DNA of 16,254 nucleotides from Burkholderiaceae bacterium (GCA_031276435.1 JAISNB010000075.1:1-16254); one strand, 5' to 3'; counted from the first letter of the stretch, positions 7,301 to 13,801 are shown. Notes: a model not told the origin generated them from the sequence alone. Numbers and translations are program-made.

Positions 7301-7337
7301 CGAGCAACCGCGCTCTTTTTTGGGTGGCGGCTCGTCA
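7298..7337. terminator. Likely terminator between convergent uspA and arsR-type genes
   Basis: A short hairpin GAGC (7302-7305) with GCTC (7312-7315) is followed by six T on the plus strand, just after the UspA stop. A wider inverted repeat, TGACGAGC (7298-7305) with GCTCGTCA (7330-7337), encloses it. The 4-bp stem is weak on its own. Confidence 0.5.
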
Positions 7338-7381
7338 TCGCGGGCCGCGCAGTTTGCCTGCCGCCAATCAGCGGCGCAGAC

Positions 7382-7771
7382 TCAGCGCCGCTTGTGGCCG
7401 CCGCTGGCGCTGGCAGGCGCCGCCGCTGGTGGCTCGATAAAAGCGGCGCGCGCGTTGAGCGCCTGATCGTAGCGGCGCACGATGCTGCCGCACACCAGAT
7501 CGCACAGCTCGTGCACCGTTGGATCGGCAATGCGGTAATACACGCTGTTGCCCCGGCTCTCGCGGGCCACCAGGCCGTGCTGCGCCATCTGTACCAGATG
7601 GCGCGACGCGTTGGCCGCGCTGGAATCGACACGCAAGGCAATCTCGCCCACGCTCAGCTCGTCGGTGCCGATGATGTTGAGAATGCGCAAACGCATAGGC
7701 TCCGACAGCGCGCGAAAGTAACTGGCAACCTGTTCAAGCGCCGCGGCAGGAAGTTGGTCAAACGCAATCAT
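7382..7771 (-). CDS. ArsR/SmtB-family transcriptional repressor
   Basis: This 129-residue winged-helix regulator has its core at residues 10-100. SEPMRLRILNII is the family's opening helix, DELSVGEIALRVDSSAANASRHL is the helix-turn-helix with recognition helix near 51-60, and GLVARESRGNSVYYRIADP is the wing. It lacks the ELCVCDL metal-binding motif of classical ArsR. Instead it has Cys90 and Cys94 in HELCDLVCG, a C-x3-C pair that could sense thiol or sulfur oxidation, as in BigR/SqrR-type regulators; that sensing role is inference. A Pro/Ala-rich basic tail follows residue 112. It is divergent from the AhpD-like gene, and the region between them holds an 8-bp periodic TTGC array that is its most likely operator. 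Confidence 0.88.
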   Translation of the reverse strand: MIAFDQLPAAALEQVASYFRALSEPMRLRILNIIGTDELSVGEIALRVDSSAANASRHLVQMAQHGLVARESRGNSVYYRIADPTVHELCDLVCGSIVRRYDQALNARAAFIEPPAAAPASASGGHKRR

Positions 7772-7793
7772 CGCAATGGCTCCGCTGGGGTCA

Positions 7794-7809
7794 CCCCAAG
7801 CCCTTGGGG
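7794..7809. repeat. Inverted repeat in the leader of the arsR-type gene
   Basis: CCCCAAG (7794-7800) and CTTGGGG (7803-7809) form a perfect 7-bp palindrome with a 2-base centre. An overlapping alternative pairs GGGG (7787-7790) with CCCC (7794-7797). It lies 22 bases upstream of the regulator start and may be a leader hairpin or a protein site. Confidence 0.5.
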
Positions 7810-7843
7810 GGAAGCCGTAGTTTATCTGTTCGCATGCTCTTTA

Positions 7844-7875
7844 TTGCGTATTTGCATGTTTGCGTAATTGCGTTT
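7844..7875. promoter_or_regulatory. Four tandem 8-bp TTGC repeats, probable regulator-binding array
   Basis: Four consecutive octamers start with TTGC: TTGCGTAT at 7844, TTGCATGT at 7852, TTGCGTAA at 7860 and TTGCGTTT at 7868. The array covers the -35 element and the whole spacer of the AhpD-like promoter. It sits between that gene and the divergent ArsR-type gene, so it is the natural place for repression of one or both. Confidence 0.6.
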
Positions 7876-7880
7876 ACAAT
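7852..7880 (+). promoter_or_regulatory. Sigma-70 promoter of the AhpD-like gene
   Basis: TTGCAT (7852-7857) and TACAAT (7875-7880) are separated by exactly 17 bases. The -10 matches the consensus in five of six positions. Transcription would begin near 7887, giving a leader of about 70 bases. Confidence 0.7.
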
Positions 7881-7914
7881 AGTCCGGCGCGCTTCACGCA
7901 CGGGCGCGTTTTCT

Positions 7915-7931
7915 GCCCATGAAACATGGGC
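7915..7931 (+). other. Leader hairpin before the AhpD-like gene
   Basis: GCCCATG (7915-7921), AAA and CATGGGC (7925-7931) form a perfect 7-bp hairpin within the predicted 5' leader, 27 bases before the start codon and just upstream of the ribosome site CGGAGA. It has no T-run, so it is more likely an mRNA-stability or translation-control element than a terminator. Confidence 0.5.
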
Positions 7932-7958
7932 TTCAACACTCACGGAGAAACTGAAAGC

Positions 7959-8324
7959 ATGAGCAAAAGCTACAAAGACATTGCCACCGAAACCGCCAAC
8001 CACCTGGGAAAACTGCAAAAAGACATGCCCCAGGTCATCCAGGGCTTTCATGGCCTGGTGGGCGCGGCTGGCAAAGCGGGTGCGCTGGACGAAAAAACCA
8101 AGGAACTGATCGCTCTGGCGCTTGGCGTGGCCGCGCGCTGCGACGGCTGCCTGGCCTTTCACGCCCAGGCGCTGGTCAAACTGGGCGCCACGCGCGCCGA
8201 AGTGGAAGAAATGCTGGGCGTGTGCATCTACATGGGCGGCGGCCCGTCGATGATGTATGCCGCCTCGGCGCTGGCCGCATACGAAGAATTTGGCGGCCAA
8301 GCGGCTACCGCCACGGCAATCTGA
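7959..8324 (+). CDS. AhpD-like / carboxymuconolactone decarboxylase family protein
   Basis: This 121-residue protein of the AhpD/CMD fold carries the redox and proton-relay motif: Glu49, then Cys61-Asp-Gly-Cys64, then His68 (ARCDGCLAFHAQAL). CxxC members act as thiol peroxidases or disulfide reductases, usually as oligomers in the cytoplasm. Gly-rich YMGGGPSMMYA near the end is also typical of the subgroup. I chose ATG 7959 because GGAGA lies about 10 bases upstream and MSKSYKDI is a usual N-terminus; an ATG at 7926 lies inside the leader hairpin. The gene is divergent from an ArsR-type repressor and followed by a DUF302 gene. A role in detoxifying peroxide or reactive sulfur is plausible, but the substrate is unknown. 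Confidence 0.9.
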   Translation: MSKSYKDIATETANHLGKLQKDMPQVIQGFHGLVGAAGKAGALDEKTKELIALALGVAARCDGCLAFHAQALVKLGATRAEVEEMLGVCIYMGGGPSMMYAASALAAYEEFGGQAATATAI

Positions 8325-8492
8325 CAAAGCAAATGCCGCAAAGCGGTAGCGGGCGGCGCAAGGCCATCGCCTGAAAGCGCAGGGACTTTCCCAAGCGACA
8401 ATGGCAGCCTTGCACGCCTCGCAAACCACGCGCTGGCTGGCGCGCAGCCGCCGGGCAGCGTGGTTGGTCAGCAAAACCAGAAAGCCCCTTGC

Positions 8493-8909
8493 ATGCGCGC
8501 CGGACATTGTTTCACTGTGGAACTTGCACAGCCTTTCAATCAGGCCATGGAAACCTTTCGCAAAGCCTTGGCGGCGGAAGGATTTTGCCTCGTCAGCGAG
8601 GTGGATCCCAAAGCCGTCTTCACAGGCGGGATCGACATGGACGAGAAGCACGGGCCACAGCGCAAACTGCTTGGCATTTGCCACACACAACTGGCAAGCA
8701 TGATGAGCACGGCTGAACCCGAAATGGCCGCCGTGCTGCTTGGCGGCGGCGTAGCCAGCCAGACGCCATCCGGACGCACCCGCTTTGCGCTGCAAGACCC
8801 GCTGGTCATTGCGGGCCAAATTGATGACATGCCCACCCGGCAAGCCTGCCAGCAGACGCACCAGTTGCTGCGCCGCGTTATCGACCGCCTGATTCTGATG
8901 GGCGATTGA
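8493..8909 (+). CDS. DUF302 domain protein
   Basis: This 138-residue protein has the DUF302 layout: a helix (FNQAMETFRKALAAEGF), a strand ending in VSEVDP, the block LLGICHTQLASMM (family: LG.C.P.lA), AEPEMAAVLLGGGV, and a final LQDPLVI strand. Many relatives have LPCN where this one has LGGG, so the second conserved Cys and Asn are missing. DUF302 proteins are small cytoplasmic proteins of unknown function, often near sulfur, redox or metal-stress genes. The start is uncertain: ATG 8493 gives a short N-terminus but lacks a good ribosome site, and GTG 8460 is an in-frame alternative. It lies 168 bases after the AhpD-like gene on the same strand, possibly co-transcribed. Confidence 0.8.
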   Translation: MRAGHCFTVELAQPFNQAMETFRKALAAEGFCLVSEVDPKAVFTGGIDMDEKHGPQRKLLGICHTQLASMMSTAEPEMAAVLLGGGVASQTPSGRTRFALQDPLVIAGQIDDMPTRQACQQTHQLLRRVIDRLILMGD

Positions 8910-8917
8910 GCAGAGGC

Positions 8918-8933
8918 GGCCTGCGGCCTTTTT
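8918..8933 (+). terminator. Weak rho-independent terminator after the DUF302 gene
   Basis: GGCC, TGC and GGCC are followed by five T, nine bases after the stop. A second hairpin (8934-8956, GCGCGC arms around GCAA, with TTC pairing GAA) follows without a T-run. Confidence 0.5.
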
Positions 8934-9086
8934 GAAGGCGCGCGCAAGCGCGCTTCTGAATTTGAAGATGAAACCGGGCGCGCGGCACAGGCATCGCGTT
9001 GAAAAAACCTCAGGAACGCAGCGTATCTTTTCCGCAACCATGGCAAGGCGGAAAGCGCCAAGCCGAAGCAGGAACAAATTTTCAGC

Positions 9087-9538
9087 ATGAAAATAGCTTC
9101 TACCCAAACAGGCGTCGCCATTCGCGTTGAACAGGGCGAACTGCGCATCCTCAACGAACTGGTACCTTTGTGATCGCAGCGTATCATCGAACTGGATTGC
9201 AGCGCGGCGGGCATGGCACGCAACCTGTTACCCCGATTGCACGCTGACCGGGCTGGAAGTAGACGCGACTCAGCATGCCCAAAATCTGGCAGCGCCCATC
9301 CAAGAGCGGCTGAGCTTTCTTTTGGCGGACGCGCAAAACATTCCATTTGCGGATGCGCAATTCGATCTGGTACTGATGTTTAAGTCTGTACTACATACTG
9401 CTGGACGCCATGGACAAAACACTGGCGCAAGTGCGCCGCGTACTGTGTTCGACAGCCTAGCTGTATGTGTCCGAACCCATATTCGAAGGCGCGCTGTTTT
9501 CATGCCCCATTCATGTCACGCTACTGCGCGTGGTTTAG
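9087..9538 (+). pseudogene. Decayed class I SAM-dependent methyltransferase
   Basis: Pieces of one methyltransferase are spread over three frames. Frame one, from ATG 9087, reads MKIASTQTG... to an in-frame TGA at 9171-9173, then continues with the SAM-binding region (RIIELDCSAAGMARNLL, where an intact motif I would be ELGCG.G). Near 9230 the reading shifts to a frame with CTLTGLEVDATQHA, ADAQNIPFADAQFDL and LMFKS. Near 9385 it shifts again to LLDAMDKTLAQVRRVL, interrupted by TAG at 9458-9460, then LYVSEPIFEGAL, and ends at TAG 9536. The order matches intact relatives (MLKSLHHVP...RVL.PGG.LYVSEP), but the C-terminus is lost. With two frame changes, two internal stops and a damaged motif I, no active enzyme is expected. 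Confidence 0.85.
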
Positions 9539-9946
9539 ATTCAAAAATCTAATTTAGCGTCAGCGCAAAGCCGAAACATGTATGTCATGCGTGCAATATT
9601 TCCGTTTCTTGCAATAGGTAAAAAGCAAGAAATAATTCCAGTCTTCGAACCATTTTGACAGATTGGAGAGAACGTGTGTTATTTTGCCCCCCCTTTCTTG
9701 CCTCTGCCAGAACTTCTGCTCATCAAAAGGAAGAGCAGGGAAAATGGCGATACATCCGCCGCCCCTGCTGCGTCAGTGCACATGTTGCAATATCTTTTTT
9801 GACTTGAAGTGGCATTGGCGCGAAACGGCAAATTTCGGAAAGGAGGAAGGAACCAGGATCAACCATATAGAATCTTGTATGTCCGGGCAAGCTGGCTTTG
9901 GGGCACCGCGCCCGCCACCGGGCGCGGCGGCGGGGCGCGGATGTTT
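9539..9946. other. Gene-poor, relatively AT-rich spacer
   Basis: These 408 bases hold no convincing gene. TTTCTTGC (9605-9612) and GCAAGAAA (9625-9632) form a perfect 8-bp inverted repeat; a run of seven C lies near 9690; CTGCTC and GAGCAG form a 6-bp repeat near 9715-9740. A strong AAAGGAGG (9839-9846) has no start codon at a usable distance. Near the right end is a 9-bp hairpin (9906-9927). The base composition is lower in GC than its flanks. Confidence 0.6.
9906..9927 (-). other. Strong GC hairpin downstream of the TauE/SafE gene
   Basis: CCGCGCCCG (9906-9914) and CGGGCGCGG (9919-9927) pair perfectly over 9 bp with a 4-base loop, starting 19 bases beyond the stop of the minus-strand permease gene. 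No T-run follows, so it may act as a pause or stability hairpin rather than a classical terminator. Confidence 0.5.
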
Positions 9947-10756
9947 TCAATGCGCGTGCTGGAATGTCTTGATGGCTGAAACCAGCAGGATCACGCCGAG
10001 CAGGGCGAGCAGCAGGCGCGTGGGGATCAGTCCCAGCAGCATGCCGCCCAGCGCCGCGCTGAGCACCGATCCAGCGGCCATCCACAGCCCCAGGGGGCGC
10101 TGCTGGCGCAGCACGGCAAAGGCATCGGATTTGGCGTAGCGCGCAAAGCCGACCAGCATGGTGGGCAGGCTGACCAGCAGCGAGAGGCTGCCCGCAATCT
10201 TGATGTCCAGCCCGTAGAGCAGCACGATGGCGGGGATCAGCAGTTCGCCGCCTGCCACGCCGAGCAGGGCGGCGACAACCCCGATCCCGAAACCGGCGAT
10301 CACGCCCGCGGCAATGCGCGGCGCTCCAGCTGCCAGCAGCGGCGCGCCGCCGTCGTGGTGGCCTGCCCATGCCTGCGCCAGCATCACCAGCGCCAGTCCT
10401 GCCAGCAGCGCCATGATGGCGCGGTTGAGCCAATGCCGGGGCAGTTTGATGGCGTGACCGGCGGCCCACCAGGCGCCGACAAGGCTGCCCGCGAGCAAGT
10501 TGAGCGCCACATCCAGATGCGCTGTCCAAAGCGCGGGCGAGATGGCGCTACCCCGAAACAGCAGGGCGAACGCCACGACCACCAGACTCATGGCCTTGTT
10601 GAGAATGACCGCTTCCAGCGTGCCGAGCCGAAACAGCCCAACGAGCACCGGCAGCCGGAATTCCGCGCCGCCAAGCCCAATCAGACCACCCAGCGCGCCG
10701 ATGATCGAACCGGCCAAAAAGCCTTGCCCGTTGCGCATACCGTCTTTTGCCGCCAT
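9947..10756 (-). CDS. TauE/SafE-family membrane permease
   Basis: This 269-residue inner-membrane protein has about eight hydrophobic segments in two similar halves. Each half opens with a Gly-rich block typical of the family: GSIIGALGGLIGLGGAEFRLPVLV near residue 15 and GFGIGVVAALLGVAGGELLIPAIVLL near the middle. TauE/SafE (DUF81) proteins are thought to export sulfite, sulfoacetate or related organosulfur anions; the substrate here cannot be stated. I chose ATG 10756, with GAAGGTGG just upstream; the frame open upstream is GC-rich and has no membrane character. A terminator-like structure (10789-10845) separates it from the next minus-strand gene, so it probably has its own promoter, although none is obvious. 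Confidence 0.88.
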   Translation of the reverse strand: MAAKDGMRNGQGFLAGSIIGALGGLIGLGGAEFRLPVLVGLFRLGTLEAVILNKAMSLVVVAFALLFRGSAISPALWTAHLDVALNLLAGSLVGAWWAAGHAIKLPRHWLNRAIMALLAGLALVMLAQAWAGHHDGGAPLLAAGAPRIAAGVIAGFGIGVVAALLGVAGGELLIPAIVLLYGLDIKIAGSLSLLVSLPTMLVGFARYAKSDAFAVLRQQRPLGLWMAAGSVLSAALGGMLLGLIPTRLLLALLGVILLVSAIKTFQHAH

Positions 10757-10788
10757 GGCCACCTTCGCTTGTTTTCTGCGCGGGAATG

Positions 10789-10845
10789 AAAAAAGCCTGG
10801 CCTGAACAGGCAAGCGCCCAAGGCCGCCAACCGCAGGCTTTTTTT
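10789..10845. terminator. Nested terminator structure, usable on both strands
   Basis: AAAAAAGCCTG (10789-10799) is the inverse of CAGGCTTTTTT (10834-10844). Inside it is a second hairpin, GCCTG (10800-10804) with CAGGC (10807-10811). On the minus strand the inner hairpin runs into GCCAGGC and six T, which would end transcripts of the four-Cys gene before the TauE/SafE gene. On the plus strand it ends in seven T. Confidence 0.6.
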
Positions 10846-10986
10846 GCCGGTTCTGCTTGCCGTGGCAAGGGCGCGCGCGGGTTGGTTTGTGCGGGTGGCG
10901 GCACTCGCGCGGGCGGTGTGGCAAAGCTGCCCGCCCGCCGCGGGATTTTCGTGCAGGGCGGCGGTGGGCGGACTTTCAGGAAGACG

Positions 10987-11379
10987 TCACAGTTGCCGCT
11001 TGCAGGACTCAAAATGTTCCCGAAGGACTTCAAAAGCGGTCCGGACGCTCTCATCCATGACGCAATTCAGGACTTTTTCCGCTTCCTCCGCGCTACATTT
11101 TTCCTGCGCGTTCTCCTGTCCGGCGGCTTGCGCTTTTTCCTGGAATTCCGGGGTGCTGGTTTCTTGCCAACAGGCCTGGAATTTCTGGCGCTCCGCTTCC
11201 GGGAGCGTGGCAGAAAAATCATCGACCTCTTTTTTGAGGTTCGCTCCCTGCGCAATGGCTTCTTCGGCCTGCTCGTTGATCCAACTGGAAGCCATCCACG
11301 CGCCAACGCCCAGCAGCACGGCCAGTATGACAAGCCCGGCGAGCACAACGCCAAGAACGATTTTTGTGGTTTTGGTCAT
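10987..11379 (-). CDS. Small membrane-anchored protein with four cysteines, unknown family
   Basis: I do not recognise this 130-residue protein. It has a basic start (MTKTTK), one long hydrophobic helix (about residues 7-30), then a charged, Glu/Gln/Ala-rich domain likely to face the periplasm. That domain has four Cys, at 70, 95, 106 and 126, in predicted helices (FQACWQE, QEKCSAE, VLNCVMDE, ESCKRQL), which could make two disulfides in a helical hairpin. The helix has no signal-peptidase-like end, so it is probably an anchor. AGAGGAAG lies about 10 bases before the ATG at 11379, a good ribosome site. It is transcribed alone, divergent from cbiB. Confidence 0.8.
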   Translation of the reverse strand: MTKTTKIVLGVVLAGLVILAVLLGVGAWMASSWINEQAEEAIAQGANLKKEVDDFSATLPEAERQKFQACWQETSTPEFQEKAQAAGQENAQEKCSAEEAEKVLNCVMDESVRTAFEVLREHFESCKRQL

Positions 11380-11426
11380 GCTAAAGTCTTCCTCTAAAAA
11401 AACATGGGGTAACGCCAGTGCTGCCG

Positions 11427-11435
11427 AGCATAGCA
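11427..11435 (-). promoter_or_regulatory. Candidate extended -10 promoter of the four-Cys gene
   Basis: Read on the minus strand, TGCTATGCT is an extended -10 element (TG-n-TATGCT), about 48 bases before the start codon. No good -35 accompanies it, which extended -10 promoters can tolerate. It lies in the 75-base divergent gap with cbiB. Confidence 0.3.
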
Positions 11436-11454
11436 AAATTTTCAATGCGGCGTC

Positions 11455-12468
11455 ATGCTTTTCGGTTGGTTTTCGCTTTCGCCATCGGGGTTTGACGACG
11501 CGCTTTGGCTGCTGGCTGCCGCGCCCGCGCTGGCGCTGGTGGCCGATCGCGCGTTGGGCGAGCCACCCGCGCGCTGGCATCCGGTGGTGTGGATGGGGCG
11601 CGCGCTGGCTTGGGCCGGGGCGCGGCTGGCGCCGCCAGCGGGCCAGTCGCAGGCAGCGGCCGCCGCTGATGGTGAGCGGCGGATTTTCCGGATCGCGGCG
11701 CTGGTTTGGTGCGTTATGGCGGCGCTGGTGGTTGTGCTGGCCGCCGCGTTGCAGTGCTGGATTTTGACGCAGCCCGCGTGGCTGGCGGCGCTGGCGCTGG
11801 GTTTGTTTTTGAAGCCGCTGCTGGCCTGGGCCATGCTGCATGACGAGGTGCTGGCGGTGGAGCGGGCGCTGGCGCATTCAGTGCTCGATGGCCGCGCGCG
11901 TCTGGCGCGGCTGGTCAGTCGCGATGTGCGCGCGCTTGACGCCAGCGGGGTGCGCGAGAGCGCGATTGAAAGCCTGGCCGAAAATCTCAACGATTCGCTG
12001 GTGGCGCCGCTGTTGTGGTTTGCGCTGCTGGGCCTGCCGGGGGCGGCGCTGTTTCGCTTTGCCAATACGGCCGATGCCATGTGGGGCTACCGGGGCGAGC
12101 GGGGCGGGCGCGACTGGACTTGGGCAGGCCGCTGGGCTGCGCGCGCCGACGACGCGCTGGCCTGGCTGCCCGCGCGCGTGACGGCGCTGCTGATTGCGCT
12201 GCCGGGTGGCCGGTGGCCGCGCGGCTTGCGGGCGCAGGCGCGCCTGACGCCTTCTCCCAACGGCGGCTGGCCCATGGCGGCCATGGCGCTGGCGCTTGGC
12301 GTGCGCCTGGGCAAAAGCGGCGCGTATACGCTCAACACGACAGCGCGCCCACCCGAGGCGGCTGATACGCTGCGCGCCTGCGCCGTGGGGTCGCGCGTGG
12401 CGCTGGCCGCCACGCTGCTGGCGTGCGCGGCCTTGCTCGGCTGGCTGGCTTTGGGGATGGCTGGCTGA
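11455..12468 (+). CDS. cbiB: Adenosylcobinamide-phosphate synthase
   Basis: This 337-residue inner-membrane enzyme joins adenosylcobyric acid to (R)-1-amino-2-propanol phosphate, giving adenosylcobinamide phosphate in cobalamin synthesis (CbiB; called CobD in aerobic-pathway naming). Family blocks are clear: LVADRALGEPPARWHPVVWMG near residue 30, SRDVRALD, ESAIESLAENLNDSLVAPLLWF (about 165-190), FRFANTADAMWGYR and the late LTPSPNGGWPMAAMA block. Several hydrophobic helices agree with its membrane location. The ATG at 11455 is the likely start, though no Shine-Dalgarno is visible. The stop overlaps the start of cobD as TGATG, so the two are translationally coupled. The 75-base leader has no room for a cobalamin riboswitch. 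Confidence 0.94.
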   Translation: MLFGWFSLSPSGFDDALWLLAAAPALALVADRALGEPPARWHPVVWMGRALAWAGARLAPPAGQSQAAAAADGERRIFRIAALVWCVMAALVVVLAAALQCWILTQPAWLAALALGLFLKPLLAWAMLHDEVLAVERALAHSVLDGRARLARLVSRDVRALDASGVRESAIESLAENLNDSLVAPLLWFALLGLPGAALFRFANTADAMWGYRGERGGRDWTWAGRWAARADDALAWLPARVTALLIALPGGRWPRGLRAQARLTPSPNGGWPMAAMALALGVRLGKSGAYTLNTTARPPEAADTLRACAVGSRVALAATLLACAALLGWLALGMAG

Positions 12469-13586
12469 TGGCGGCTTTCGAGCACGGCGGGCCAGACGCG
12501 CTGGGCGTGGCCGCGCACGATTTGTCCACCAACGCCAACGCACTGGGGCCATGCCCGCTGGCGCTGGCGGCGCTGCGGGCGGCTGACGCCGCGCGCTATC
12601 CAGACCCGGCCTATACCCGCCTGAGCGCGCAACTGGCCGATTGGCACCGCGTGGCGCCACAGCGCGTGGTGCTGGCCGCCAGCGCCAGCGAATTCATCCA
12701 GCGCATCACACTGGCCGTGGCCCTGCTGCAACAGCGGTGCGCGGGCGTGTGGCTGCCTGAACACGCTTATGGCGACTACGCCCGCGCCGCGCGCGCGGCG
12801 GGTTTGGCGCGGGTAGCGCGCGCCGCCCAGGCCGCGCTTATCTGGGCGGCAGAGCCATCAAGCCCGCTTGGGCAGGCGCAAGCGAATCTGGCCGCGCAGG
12901 TAGCGGCTTTGCGCGGCGGGCAGACGCTGGTGCTCGATCAGGCCTACGAGCCGCTGCGCCTGAGCGGCGCACCCAGCCTGACGGACGACGCCTTGCCGCG
13001 CGTGTGGCGCCTGATCACGCCCAACAAAGCCCTGGGATTGTGCGGCGTGCGCGCGGCCTACGCCATTGCGCCGGGCGACAACGACGCGCAGCACACCGCG
13101 CGCTTGCTGGCGCGCGTGTGGCAAATGGCGCCGTCATGGCCCGTGGGCGCGCACGGCGTGGCGCTGCTGCAAGTGTGGGCCAGCGCGCCCGCGCAAACCT
13201 GGCTGGCCGAAAGCCGGGCCAGTTTGCGCAACTGGAAGGCGCGGCAAATCGAATGGCTGCAAGCCGATGGCTGGCAGATTGCGCCCGGCGCAGCCAATTT
13301 TTTGGTGGCCACGCGCGCCTCTTTCAGCGCGCTGCGGGTGCGCGCCCTGCTGGCCGCCTTGCGGCCTTTGGGCTTCAAGTTGCGCGACTGCGCCAGCTTT
13401 GGCCTGCCGGGCCACGTGCGCATGAGCGTGGCCGCGCCCAATGTGCAAGACGCGCTGCGCCACGCCTTGCGGACGCTGGCGCAAGGCAACGGCCCATTGG
13501 CGCAAGAAAACACGTGCCGCAAGGACCAACATGCGGCGCATTGCAAAGCGGTCGATGGCCCCATGGCATTGTTGAATTTGCGATAA
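12468..13586 (+). CDS. cobD: Threonine-phosphate decarboxylase-like aminotransferase (CobD/CobC)
   Basis: This 372-residue fold-type I PLP enzyme makes (R)-1-amino-2-propanol phosphate from L-threonine phosphate, the substrate of CbiB next door. Visible landmarks: LSTNANALGP at residues 19-28 (family NxNPLGP), VLDQAYEPL with Asp157 and Tyr160, the PLP lysine Lys187 in ITPNKALGLCGVRAAY, and the carboxylate-binding Arg in GHVRMSV. The usual PNNPTG reads EPSSPLG here, so the Asn that normally contacts PLP is replaced. The ATG overlaps the cbiB stop (TGATG). The last 35 or so residues, from about LAQGNGPLAQEN, extend past the usual end and look unconserved. Pseudomonas naming is cobC. Downstream lies the odd region before cobQ. 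Confidence 0.88.
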   Translation: MAAFEHGGPDALGVAAHDLSTNANALGPCPLALAALRAADAARYPDPAYTRLSAQLADWHRVAPQRVVLAASASEFIQRITLAVALLQQRCAGVWLPEHAYGDYARAARAAGLARVARAAQAALIWAAEPSSPLGQAQANLAAQVAALRGGQTLVLDQAYEPLRLSGAPSLTDDALPRVWRLITPNKALGLCGVRAAYAIAPGDNDAQHTARLLARVWQMAPSWPVGAHGVALLQVWASAPAQTWLAESRASLRNWKARQIEWLQADGWQIAPGAANFLVATRASFSALRVRALLAALRPLGFKLRDCASFGLPGHVRMSVAAPNVQDALRHALRTLAQGNGPLAQENTCRKDQHAAHCKAVDGPMALLNLR

Positions 13587-13616
13587 CCTGGGCAAATTTC
13601 TGAAGGGGTTGATTTT

Positions 13617-13760
13617 GTAAAAACAAGGCGCAAGGCACTGGTTTTTGTTTTTATCGCGCTCTCAGGCGTTTCTGGCGTGGAGTCTGATGAAAAGAATGGT
13701 ACAGCCGCCGCCAATTTCCTGGTGACCACACACGCCTCGAAAAGAGTACTATTGGCGTAG
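13617..13760 (+). pseudogene. Short relic: startless signal-like frame carrying a cobD-like fragment
   Basis: After the cobD stop, the frame reads KTRRKALVFVFIALSGV (resembling a signal peptide), then AAANFLVTTHAS, then RVLLA and a TAG at 13758-13760. The AANFLV.T.AS part matches cobD's own AANFLVATRAS; over 35 bases (13704-13738 against 13287-13321) I count 28 identities. AAGGGG lies at 13603-13608, eight bases before a GTA codon at 13617, where a GTG or ATG would be expected. It looks like a broken small gene or a recombination scar containing a diverged piece of cobD. Not expected to be functional. Confidence 0.4.
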
Positions 13761-13801
13761 CGGCTGCGCAAGCGGCAATCGTCAACACACTGGAGATCAT
13801 G

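Noticed and set aside
7791..9107. 438-codon minus-strand open frame
   Set aside because: It runs antisense through the AhpD-like and DUF302 genes and their promoter, and its translation resembles no protein.
9578..9658. 26-codon plus-strand ORF starting MYVMRAIF
   Set aside because: No good ribosome site, no context, and it lies in the decayed spacer.
9723..9866. 47-codon minus-strand ORF downstream of the TauE/SafE gene
   Set aside because: No Shine-Dalgarno before its ATG and no recognisable family.
11380..11454. Cobalamin riboswitch before cbiB
   Set aside because: The gap is 75 bases, too short for the aptamer, and no B12-box-like sequence was seen.
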